From W0P28-013 sp963659365 (GTDB lineage Bacteria > Bacteroidota > Bacteroidia > Bacteroidales > Paludibacteraceae), in NCBI GenBank assembly GCA_963659365.1, contig CAVKTI010000053.1, forward strand, positions 1 through 15,906: a DNA stretch of 15,906 nucleotides, written 5' to 3'. The notes under the pieces were generated by a model that made no database searches, was not told the origin of the DNA, and saw only the letters and a list, made by a program, of their open reading frames with translations. This document shows positions 1 to 4,947 of this stretch, piece after piece (positions within the stretch are counted from its first letter, which is position 1; the number at the start of each line of letters is the position of its first letter). A program made the translations under genes and the position numbers.

Positions 1-67
1 AAAATTTTTTTCGAAGATTTTTTGTTGATTCGGTTTCCTACCCCCCCCCCGAAAAACTATCGTTTTT

Positions 68-118
68 CTCGTCCCCTTGCAAAGGGGACAGGATCAGTTT
101 CAATTAAGAATTTTGAAT
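68..118 (+). repeat. 51-bp palindrome-containing dispersed repeat, copy 1
   Basis: The block matches the reverse complement of 15750-15800 at 47 of 51 positions; the four differences are contiguous. It contains an 8-bp stem GTCCCCTT/AAGGGGAC (71-78 with 82-89, loop GCA), followed by an AT-rich arm that runs into the GAATTAA heptads. It lies in non-coding DNA and encodes nothing. An inverted pair 15.7 kb apart suggests a small dispersed element. Function is unknown. Confidence 0.8.
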
Positions 119-134
119 TAAGAATTAAGAATTA
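115..134 (+). repeat. GAATTAA heptad tandem repeat
   Basis: There are two full GAATTAA units and a six-base partial unit, overlapping the end of the 51-bp element. The 7-bp period is shared with the AATTTGA and AGAAGTT tracts elsewhere in the window. Confidence 0.7.
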
Positions 135-160
135 GCGTCGTTGGTGTTGGTCGCGTGACG

Positions 161-177
161 TTCCCCCTTTGGGGGAA
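161..177. repeat. Perfect 7-bp hairpin
   Basis: TTCCCCC (161-167) pairs with GGGGGAA (171-177) around a TTT loop. No T-run follows on either strand, so it is a structural repeat candidate and not a terminator. Confidence 0.5.
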
Positions 178-205
178 ATGGGAAGGGGCTACAACCAAAA
201 TAACA

Positions 206-234
206 GTAGAGCCGCCACAGTGTGACGGCTCTAC
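206..234. repeat. Long hairpin GTAGAGCCG/CGGCTCTAC
   Basis: A 9-bp stem (206-214 with 226-234) is extended past one mismatch by CAC/GTG around an AGT loop. The outer GTAG...CTAC ends resemble the GTAGGGACGC hairpin family at 260-278, 4708-4727 and 15135-15153, so this is probably a sibling module. No T-run follows. Confidence 0.65.
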
Positions 235-259
235 AATTCGTTAATTGGTTGATTATTTC

Positions 260-278
260 GGACGCACTCGGTGCGTCC
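260..278 (-). repeat. GGACGCAC hairpin module
   Basis: GGACGCAC (260-267) pairs with GTGCGTCC (271-278), loop TCG. The flanking TTTC before and CTAC after make it an inverted copy of the element at 15135-15153, which reads GTAGGGGCGCAC...GTGCGTCCGAAA. A related stem at 4708-4727 is followed by T-runs and probably terminates galE. Confidence 0.7.
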
Positions 279-282
279 CTAC

Positions 283-314
283 AATTTGAAATTTGAAATT
301 TGAAATTTGAAATT
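283..314 (+). repeat. AATTTGA heptad tandem repeat
   Basis: Four exact AATTTGA units plus AATT. The same heptad recurs at 4902-4932 and 15281-15314. It lies 48 bp beyond the methyltransferase stop codon, on the downstream side of that minus-strand gene. Confidence 0.85.
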
Positions 315-329
315 CTGATATTTTGAAAT

Positions 330-344
330 TGCGGCTCTGCCGCA
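330..344 (-). terminator. Possible weak terminator of the methyltransferase operon
   Basis: TGCGGC (330-335) pairs with GCCGCA (339-344), loop TCT, 18 bp past the methyltransferase stop. On the minus strand it is followed by AATTTCAAAATAT and not by a clean T-run, so any termination would be weak. It may simply be another repeat hairpin. Confidence 0.3.
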
Positions 345-362
345 TCATTTCTCACTTTTAAT

Positions 363-1031
363 TCATTTTTTCCGAATCAGCGTGAGGCCGTCGCGTAGGG
401 GCAGAATCACCTTTTCGATGCGTGGGTCGGCGGCGATAAAGTCGTTGAACTGCTTGACGGCGATGGTCTGATGGTCGCCCAATGGCGGATTTTCGATAAG
501 CACTTTGCCGTCCCACAGCGTGTTGTCGGCCAAGATGAAACCGCCGCACCGCACGCGCGGCAAAACGAGTTCGTAGTAGTCGCGGTATTCGCGCTTGTCG
601 GCATCGATAAACACAAAATCGAATGTGCCGTCTATTTGCGGAACGACCTGTCGTGCATCGCCAATGTGCAGTGTAATCGATTCATTATAAGGCGATTGTG
701 CAAAATTCTGGCGAATAAACGCCTCTAATTCGTCGTCGATTTCTATGGTGTCGATGTGGCCGCCAACGGGCAAACCTTCGGCCATACAGAGCGCCGAATA
801 GCCCGTGAAAGTGCCAATTTCGAGCAAGCGCATCGGTTGCGCCATACGCACCAACATTTTCAAAATGCGCCCCTGAAAATGCCCAGACATCATGCGCGGA
901 TTGATGGTCTGCAAGTGTGTTTCGCGTGCCACCGCCGCCAAAAAATCGGGCTCGGCATCGCTGTGGCGCGCCATATAGTCGTCGATCAGCGCGTTGTAGT
1001 CGTCAAATTTAGTGGCCTGTTTCAGTTGCAT
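363..1031 (-). CDS. SAM-dependent O-methyltransferase (catechol O-MT-like, family 3)
   Basis: This is a 222-residue protein, a usual length for the class I, metal-dependent O-methyltransferases (Methyltransf_3/COMT-like). Such enzymes move a methyl group from SAM to a hydroxyl of small aromatic or catechol-type molecules. Visible motifs: the SAM loop EIGTFTG (71-77), an acidic end of the second strand (ETIEIDDE-like region near 94-102), the metal site FIDADK (141-146) and ADN (168-170), in the expected order. The ATG lies 2 nt after the TGA of the M16 peptidase upstream, so the two are surely co-transcribed and probably translationally coupled. No signal peptide is seen, so it should be cytosolic. 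The family call is firm. The substrate cannot be read from sequence. Confidence 0.93.
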   Translation of the reverse strand: MQLKQATKFDDYNALIDDYMARHSDAEPDFLAAVARETHLQTINPRMMSGHFQGRILKMLVRMAQPMRLLEIGTFTGYSALCMAEGLPVGGHIDTIEIDDELEAFIRQNFAQSPYNESITLHIGDARQVVPQIDGTFDFVFIDADKREYRDYYELVLPRVRCGGFILADNTLWDGKVLIENPPLGDHQTIAVKQFNDFIAADPRIEKVILPLRDGLTLIRKK

Positions 1032-1033
1032 AA

Positions 1034-2251
1034 TCAGCAGAAAATCAATGTTGTACGCTTGTCGAACGCAAAAATATCGGCGGCGACTTGTTGCAGTTTT
1101 TCGGCCGAAACGGCGGCAATCTGTTCGTGCATCTCGGCATTCGACAGGCAGTAACCCACCTGCAAAAACGATTTAGCCATCGACAAAATCAGATTTTCAC
1201 GATTTTCGTCGGAAATCAACATCTGACCATCGAGTTGGCATTTGGCTTTGTGCAACTGCCGCTCGGTGAGCGGCACTTCTTGCAGTCGTCGCAACTCGTT
1301 GTCAATCAGTCGCATACAGCGTTTTTCGCTGCCTTGGTCGCACCCGAAATAGATGTTCCAAACGCCCGTATCGACATACGAAGTCAGATTCGATTCGACC
1401 GTGTAGGCCAGTCCATTGCGCTCGCGCACTGCCATATTCAGGCGGCTGCTCATATTGGGACCGCCCAAAATGTTATTGAGCAGCAGCAGCGCAAAACGGT
1501 CGTCGTGCGTCAGGTGGTAGGCGCGATTGCCCAGCACGCAATGCGTCTGAAAGGTGTCGCGGTGTTGTCGAAGCGTTTGCGGAGCATAGGCGGTCGGCTG
1601 TTGGCGCATAAACGCGCGGTGCGTGGCTGGCACGGCAAAATAGCGTTCGGCCCAGCGCACCATTTTTGCAAAATCGACTTGCCCAAACAGGTAAAACACA
1701 AGGCTATCGGTGGTGTAACAACGCTGCACAAAGGCGCGCATTTTGGCCGCATCGATGGTTTGCAGCGACGCCTCGTTGCCCAAAATGTTATGCCCTAGCG
1801 ACGACCCACCAAAGAGCAAATCCTCGAAATCGTCGTAAACCAGTTCGGCGGGCGAATCGTTGTAGAGTTGAATCTCCTCGACCACCACGCCGCGTTCGTG
1901 TTCCAATTCGGTGGCGGGAAAAGTGGAATGCAACACAATGTCGGCCAGCAGTTCCACCGCGCGTTCGGCCTGCGCTTGCGGCACAGTGGCGTAGATGTAG
2001 GTCTCCTCTTTGGTGGTATAGGCATCGATTTGTCCGCCAAACGACTCCAAACGGCTGATCACCTGCCAACTTTTGCGGTGCTCCGTGCCTTTGAAAAGCA
2101 TGTGTTCCACAAAATGCGCCATGCCTTGTTCGTCGGGGCGTTCGTCGCGCGTGCCAGCATTCACCACAAAACCGCAATAGACCACCGACGATGCAGCAGG
2201 CACATGCAGCAAGCGAATACCGTTCGACAAAGTGTGCGTTTCGTAAAACAT
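1034..2251 (-). CDS. M16-family zinc metallopeptidase (insulinase/processing-peptidase-like)
   Basis: This 405-residue protein matches the single-chain bacterial M16 peptidases of about 410 residues. The inverted zinc motif HFVEH (46-50; zinc ligands His46 and His50, catalytic Glu49) is present, with the third ligand Glu126 in GVVVEEI at the family spacing of 76 residues. The C-terminal domain carries GGPNMSSR (263-270) and the substrate-binding RNGLAYTV (278-285). Both halves and all catalytic residues are present, so it should be active. There is no obvious signal peptide, so a cytosolic peptide-degrading role is the default. It is the first gene of a two-gene operon with the O-methyltransferase. 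A good -7 element lies 23 bp upstream of the ATG. Confidence 0.95.
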   Translation of the reverse strand: MFYETHTLSNGIRLLHVPAASSVVYCGFVVNAGTRDERPDEQGMAHFVEHMLFKGTEHRKSWQVISRLESFGGQIDAYTTKEETYIYATVPQAQAERAVELLADIVLHSTFPATELEHERGVVVEEIQLYNDSPAELVYDDFEDLLFGGSSLGHNILGNEASLQTIDAAKMRAFVQRCYTTDSLVFYLFGQVDFAKMVRWAERYFAVPATHRAFMRQQPTAYAPQTLRQHRDTFQTHCVLGNRAYHLTHDDRFALLLLNNILGGPNMSSRLNMAVRERNGLAYTVESNLTSYVDTGVWNIYFGCDQGSEKRCMRLIDNELRRLQEVPLTERQLHKAKCQLDGQMLISDENRENLILSMAKSFLQVGYCLSNAEMHEQIAAVSAEKLQQVAADIFAFDKRTTLIFC

Positions 2252-2273
2252 TCTCTCTCGCGTAACCAGTCTG

Positions 2274-2281
2274 CAAAGATA
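2274..2281 (-). promoter_or_regulatory. -7 element of the M16 peptidase promoter
   Basis: On the minus strand this reads TATCTTTG, an exact match to the Bacteroidota -7 consensus TAnnTTTG, followed by C as is common. No clear TTTG lies at the -33 distance, only an AC/TTT-rich stretch. Transcription would start within about 15-20 bases of the ATG, giving a very short leader. Confidence 0.6.
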
Positions 2282-2294
2282 CGAAAATAGTGCG

Positions 2295-2315
2295 AAAGTT
2301 TGTAAAGTAGAAAGT
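2295..2315 (+). repeat. 21-bp dispersed repeat (copy also at 15112-15132)
   Basis: The sequence from AAAGTTTG to GAAAGT is identical over 21 bp to 15112-15132. At 15112 it leads straight into a GTAGGGGCGC hairpin. A similar GTAAAAGTAAGAAAGTA stretch precedes the galE terminator hairpin. Here the hairpin is absent, so this looks like a partial module. Confidence 0.7.
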
Positions 2316-2345
2316 GGAACTGTTGAAGAGTTGAACTGTTTATTT

Positions 2346-2362
2346 GTTGATTTGCGGATTTG
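2346..2362 (+). repeat. 17-bp dispersed repeat (inverted copy at 15823-15839)
   Basis: GTTGATTTGCGGATTTG is the exact reverse complement of 15823-15839, and 15197-15213 carries a version with two changes. It sits inside a wider TTG-rich low-complexity tract. Confidence 0.6.
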
Positions 2363-2412
2363 TTGAATTGTTGAATATAATTTCTATTTAGAAACGCAAT
2401 TTTATAGTACTG

Positions 2413-2465
2413 AAAAAACGCTCTATCCTCTCTGTTCCGGTATCCTCCATAGGGAGAATAGAGCG
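2413..2465 (-). terminator. Orphan intrinsic-terminator-like hairpin (minus strand)
   Basis: CGCTCTAT (2419-2426) pairs perfectly with ATAGAGCG (2458-2465). A shorter inner stem (TCTC near 2429-2432 with GAGA near 2454-2457) continues it. On the minus strand the stem is followed at once by six T (plus-strand A6 at 2413-2418), the classic rho-independent layout. No annotated minus-strand gene lies between here and 2713, and the peptidase downstream has its own promoter, so the transcript it would end is unknown. It may be the 3' end of a small RNA or a structured repeat. Confidence 0.5.
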
Positions 2466-2543
2466 TGCGCCAAAAACAAATGCAATACAAAAAAAATTAA
2501 ACCGACGACCCAGAGAAAAATTAAATTTCTCCACACCAAAAGA

Positions 2544-2573
2544 TTGCTTCTTCAAACATTTTCCTTAACTTCG
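2544..2573 (+). promoter_or_regulatory. Upstream promoter candidate of nucleotidyltransferase-galE
   Basis: TTG (2544-2546), a 19-bp spacer and TAACTTCG (2566-2573) fit the Bacteroidota promoter with one mismatch in the -7. The spacer equals that of the stronger downstream promoter 100 bp away. A transcript from here would carry a leader of about 130 nt. Confidence 0.4.
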
Positions 2574-2643
2574 CACAATAATTGCATTTGTTATTGGACA
2601 AGGCGTCATTTTTCACTTATCGCCGAAAAAGTCGATTCGCGAA

Positions 2644-2674
2644 TTTGTTGTTACAAATAAAAAGCGTAACTTTG
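2644..2674 (+). promoter_or_regulatory. Main promoter of nucleotidyltransferase-galE
   Basis: TTTG (2644-2647), a 19-bp spacer and TAACTTTG (2667-2674) match the Bacteroidota housekeeping consensus exactly. The expected transcription start is about 30 bases before the ATG at 2714. This places the true gene start at 2714 and rules out a longer reading that would begin upstream of the promoter. Confidence 0.8.
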
Positions 2675-2713
2675 TCGCCAAATTTTCGTACAAACAAAAT
2701 CGAAAAAAACGCA

Positions 2714-3619
2714 ATGAAACCTACACTATTAGTATTGGCCGCAGGCATGGGAAGCCGCTACGGCAGTTTGAAACAACTTGATGGCATCGGCCCCAACGGC
2801 GAAACCATCATGGACTACTCCATCTACGACGCACTGCGCGCTGGTTTCGGGCAAGTGGTGTTTGTCATCCGCCACAGTTTCGAAGAGGAGTTTCGCCAGC
2901 AGATTGTCAGCAAATACGAGAATCACATTCCTGTGAGCGTGGTTTTTCAGGAGATTGACAAAGTGCCAGCAGGCATTCCGTACGACAAAGAGCGCACCAA
3001 ACCGTGGGGCACCAATCACGCCGTGCAGATGGCCAAAGAGGCTATCCACGAGCCATTTGCCGTTATCAATTCCGACGACTTCTACGGCCGCGAATCGTAC
3101 GCACTTTTGGCCGATTTTCTGCAAAGTGTCGAAGGGCAGCAAGGCAAATACTGCATGATTGGCTACCATGTGGAGAACACGCTCTCGGAGAGCGGCTCGG
3201 TGAACCGTGGCATCTGCCGTGTGGACGAGCGAAATCTGCTCACCAACATTGTGGAGCGCACCAACATCGAGTGCCGCGGTGGCGTGATTCAATATCCGAC
3301 GGAAGAGGGCAAATTTGAAAATATCGAAGCAAACGCCTTGGTTTCGATGAATATGTGGGGCTTCACACCCGACTATTTCAACCACTCCGAGCGGCTGTTT
3401 GCCGAATTTTTGCAGCAGCACGGCAACGAGCCAAAATCGGAAATCTACATTCCGACGGTGGTCAACCAACTGATAGTCGAAGGCAAAGCGCAGTGCGAAG
3501 TCATCGACTCGCCCGCCAAATGGTTCGGAGTAACCTACGCCGAAGACCGCCCACAAGTGGTATTGGAGATAAACAAACTGATTCGCGAAGGCATTTATCC
3601 GCAAAAACTATGGAAGTAA
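2714..3619 (+). CDS. Sugar-phosphate nucleotidyltransferase-like protein
   Basis: A 301-residue protein of the NTP-transferase (GT-A-like) superfamily, which joins a sugar 1-phosphate to an NTP to give an NDP-sugar. The signature LAAGMGSRYGSLKQ (8-21) binds the nucleotide. PWGTNHAV (97-104) and NSDDFYG (119-125, acidic metal site) follow, and MNMWGF (212-217) lies before a C-terminal domain of roughly 80 residues. The start at 2714 is chosen because a consensus promoter sits 40 bp upstream and the nucleotide motif then falls at residue 8. The last codons overlap or abut galE, which suggests a linked step in UDP-sugar metabolism, for example making UDP-glucose or UDP-galactose. Substrate and nucleotide are inferred only. 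A MurNAc-1-phosphate uridylyltransferase role is possible, but the protein is longer than typical MurU. Confidence 0.88.
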   Translation: MKPTLLVLAAGMGSRYGSLKQLDGIGPNGETIMDYSIYDALRAGFGQVVFVIRHSFEEEFRQQIVSKYENHIPVSVVFQEIDKVPAGIPYDKERTKPWGTNHAVQMAKEAIHEPFAVINSDDFYGRESYALLADFLQSVEGQQGKYCMIGYHVENTLSESGSVNRGICRVDERNLLTNIVERTNIECRGGVIQYPTEEGKFENIEANALVSMNMWGFTPDYFNHSERLFAEFLQQHGNEPKSEIYIPTVVNQLIVEGKAQCEVIDSPAKWFGVTYAEDRPQVVLEINKLIREGIYPQKLWK

Positions 3620-3636
3620 CGAAGACAATAAAAAAG

Positions 3637-4677
3637 ATGTTGGGCTTCTCGCACGACAAAATTTTGGTAACGGGCGGCGTGGGCTACATCGGCTCGCACA
3701 CCGTAGTCGCGCTGATGAACGCTGGATACGAAGTCTATGTGGTCGATAACCTGTCGAACTCGAACATCAATGTGCTGAACGGCATCGAAAAAATCACTGG
3801 CAAACGCCCTGTTTTCGAGAACATCGACTGCACCGACTATGTGGCGATGGACAAATTTTTCACGAAATACGAGGGCATCAAGGCCGTCATTCACTTTGCG
3901 GCGAGCAAAGCCGTGGGCGAATCGGTGGCAGTGCCGCTCAAATACTACCGCAACAATGTGGTCGGGCTTGTCAATCTGCTCGAACTGATGCCCATTCACA
4001 AGGTCGAAGGCATTGTCTTTTCGTCGTCGTGCACGGTGTATGGCCAGCCCGACATTCTGCCAGTGGACGAATCGGCACCGATAAAAACCGCACTTTCGCC
4101 CTACGGCAACACAAAACAGATTTGCGAGCGCATCATTTTCGACACGGTTCACGCCAACAACTCGCTGAAAAGCATTATTCTGCGCTATTTCAACCCGATT
4201 GGCGCACATCCGTCGGCCTATATCGGCGAACTGCCCAATGGTGTGCCGAACAATTTGGTGCCTTTCGTGGTGCAAACGGCGGCGGGCATTCACAAAAAAA
4301 TCCGCATTTTCGGCAACGACTACAACACGCCCGACGGCACCTGCATACGCGACTACATCAATGTGATGGACTTGGCCGAAGCGCATGTTTTGGCTGTCGA
4401 ACGCATGCTCGACAAAGATTTGAAAGCCCCCGAAGTGTTCAATCTCGGCACTGGGCGCGGTCTTTCGGTGATGGAACTGATAACGCGCTTCGAGGCGGTT
4501 ACGGGCGTGAAAGTGCCTTACGAAATCGTTGGCCGCCGCGAGGGCGACATCGAGCAAGTGTGGGCCAACCCAGCACTGGCGCAAAAAGTGCTGAAATGGA
4601 AAGCCAAAACCTCCGTCGACGACACACTCGCCTCTGCTTGGCGCTGGCAACAACGCTGCATGGGAAAATTAGTGTGA
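3637..4677 (+). CDS. galE: UDP-glucose 4-epimerase (GalE-type SDR)
   Basis: This extended short-chain dehydrogenase interconverts UDP-glucose and UDP-galactose using tightly bound NAD+. With this start it has 346 residues, close to the usual 338-350. Motifs: GGVGYIG (13-19) for NAD+, VDNLSN (36-41), HFAASKAVGES (86-96), SSSCTVYG (129-136) with the catalytic Ser at 131, and the Tyr-x3-Lys pair Tyr156/Lys160 in YGNTK. RYFNPIGAHPS and the C-terminal RREGDIEQVWANP are typical of GalE. An in-frame ATG at 3610 would add nine residues and overlap the previous gene by 10 bp. I prefer 3637 because the NAD motif then sits near the N-terminus and the start follows an A-rich stretch. It is the second gene of the operon and ends in an intrinsic terminator. 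Other UDP-sugar epimerases of this clade cannot be fully excluded. Confidence 0.92.
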   Translation: MLGFSHDKILVTGGVGYIGSHTVVALMNAGYEVYVVDNLSNSNINVLNGIEKITGKRPVFENIDCTDYVAMDKFFTKYEGIKAVIHFAASKAVGESVAVPLKYYRNNVVGLVNLLELMPIHKVEGIVFSSSCTVYGQPDILPVDESAPIKTALSPYGNTKQICERIIFDTVHANNSLKSIILRYFNPIGAHPSAYIGELPNGVPNNLVPFVVQTAAGIHKKIRIFGNDYNTPDGTCIRDYINVMDLAEAHVLAVERMLDKDLKAPEVFNLGTGRGLSVMELITRFEAVTGVKVPYEIVGRREGDIEQVWANPALAQKVLKWKAKTSVDDTLASAWRWQQRCMGKLV

Positions 4678-4707
4678 AAGTGAGAAAGTGTAAAAGTAAG
4701 AAAGTAG

Positions 4708-4737
4708 GGACGCAGCGTGCTGCGTCCTTTTTCTTTT
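4708..4737 (+). terminator. Intrinsic terminator of galE operon
   Basis: GGACGCAGC (4708-4716) pairs with GCTGCGTCC (4719-4727), followed by TTTTTCTTTT. It lies 31 bp after the galE stop. The stem belongs to the same GTAGGGACGC family as the hairpins at 260-278 and 15135-15153, so the terminator appears to be built from a dispersed repeat. Confidence 0.8.
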
Positions 4738-4800
4738 GAAATTCTGGGTTTCTATTTTTTTTAATTGTTTTTTGCTTCGCAAAGATTTTTTCTCCGCTCG

Positions 4801-4848
4801 GCATTGCTCAAACGAGTTTGGCACTGCGCTCGCTTGTCGAAAAAATTC
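4801..4848 (+). repeat. 48-bp dispersed repeat, copy 1
   Basis: This segment matches the reverse complement of 15859-15906 at 47 of 48 positions (G/A at 4836). It starts GCATTGCTCAAACGAGTTTG, which holds a small CAAAC/GTTTG inverted repeat, and ends TCGAAAAAATTC. It lies between the convergent galE and sprA genes. The second copy is cut by the window edge, so the full length is unknown. Confidence 0.85.
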
Positions 4849-4850
4849 TC

Positions 4851-4870
4851 AAAATTGCTACCGCAATTTT
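4851..4870. terminator. Possible bidirectional terminator between galE and sprA
   Basis: AAAATTGC (4851-4858) pairs with GCAATTTT (4863-4870) around a TACC loop. The T-rich 3' side continues as TGTTT on the plus strand, and on the minus strand a T-run follows after GAGAA. It is placed where convergent genes need termination and lies about 80 bp past the sprA stop. The stem is AT-rich, so strength is uncertain. Confidence 0.4.
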
Positions 4871-4901
4871 TGTTTCTATGTTGTCAAGTTTCTAATGGTT
4901 C

Positions 4902-4932
4902 CATTTGAAATTTGAAATTTGAAATTTGAAAT
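4902..4932 (+). repeat. AATTTGA heptad tandem repeat
   Basis: About four units (the first begins C instead of A), ending AATC 15 bp from the sprA stop codon. It is the same heptad as at 283-314 and 15281-15314. Confidence 0.85.
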
Positions 4933-4947
4933 CACCGCTTGCTGCGT

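Larger units (their letters stand above)
1..362. other. Gene-free, repeat-rich spacer at left edge
   Basis: No credible gene is present. The stretch holds a run of ten C (41-50), an inverted copy of a 51-bp element (68-118), three GAATTAA heptads (115-134), a G/C hairpin (161-177), a long hairpin (206-234), a GGACGCAC hairpin (260-278), an AATTTGA heptad tract (283-314) and a small hairpin (330-344) just beyond the methyltransferase stop. A reading frame across 125-355 on the minus strand only translates these repeats (Asn-Phe-Lys-Phe-Gln-Ile-Ser patterns), so it is not called. Confidence 0.8.
2252..2713. other. Divergent spacer between M16 operon and nucleotidyltransferase operon
   Basis: No gene is seen in this 462-bp stretch. 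It holds a minus-strand -7 element for the peptidase (2274-2281), a 21-bp sequence (2295-2315) repeated exactly at 15112-15132, a TTG-rich tract (2317-2377) whose 17-bp core recurs inverted at 15823-15839, an orphan hairpin with T6 on the minus strand (2413-2465), and two plus-strand promoter candidates. Confidence 0.8.

Noticed and set aside
125..355. A 76-codon minus-strand frame past the methyltransferase
   Set aside because: It reads through hairpins and AATTTGA heptads, giving repetitive Asn-Phe-Lys-Phe-Gln-Ile-Ser. No start signal is seen.
2582..2713. N-terminal extension of the nucleotidyltransferase from a TTG
   Set aside because: A consensus promoter lies inside it (2644-2674), and the nucleotide-binding motif normally sits near the N-terminus.
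4678..4947. Insertion sequence between galE and sprA
   Set aside because: No transposase frame, no clear terminal inverted repeats and no target duplication; only short dispersed repeats and hairpins.
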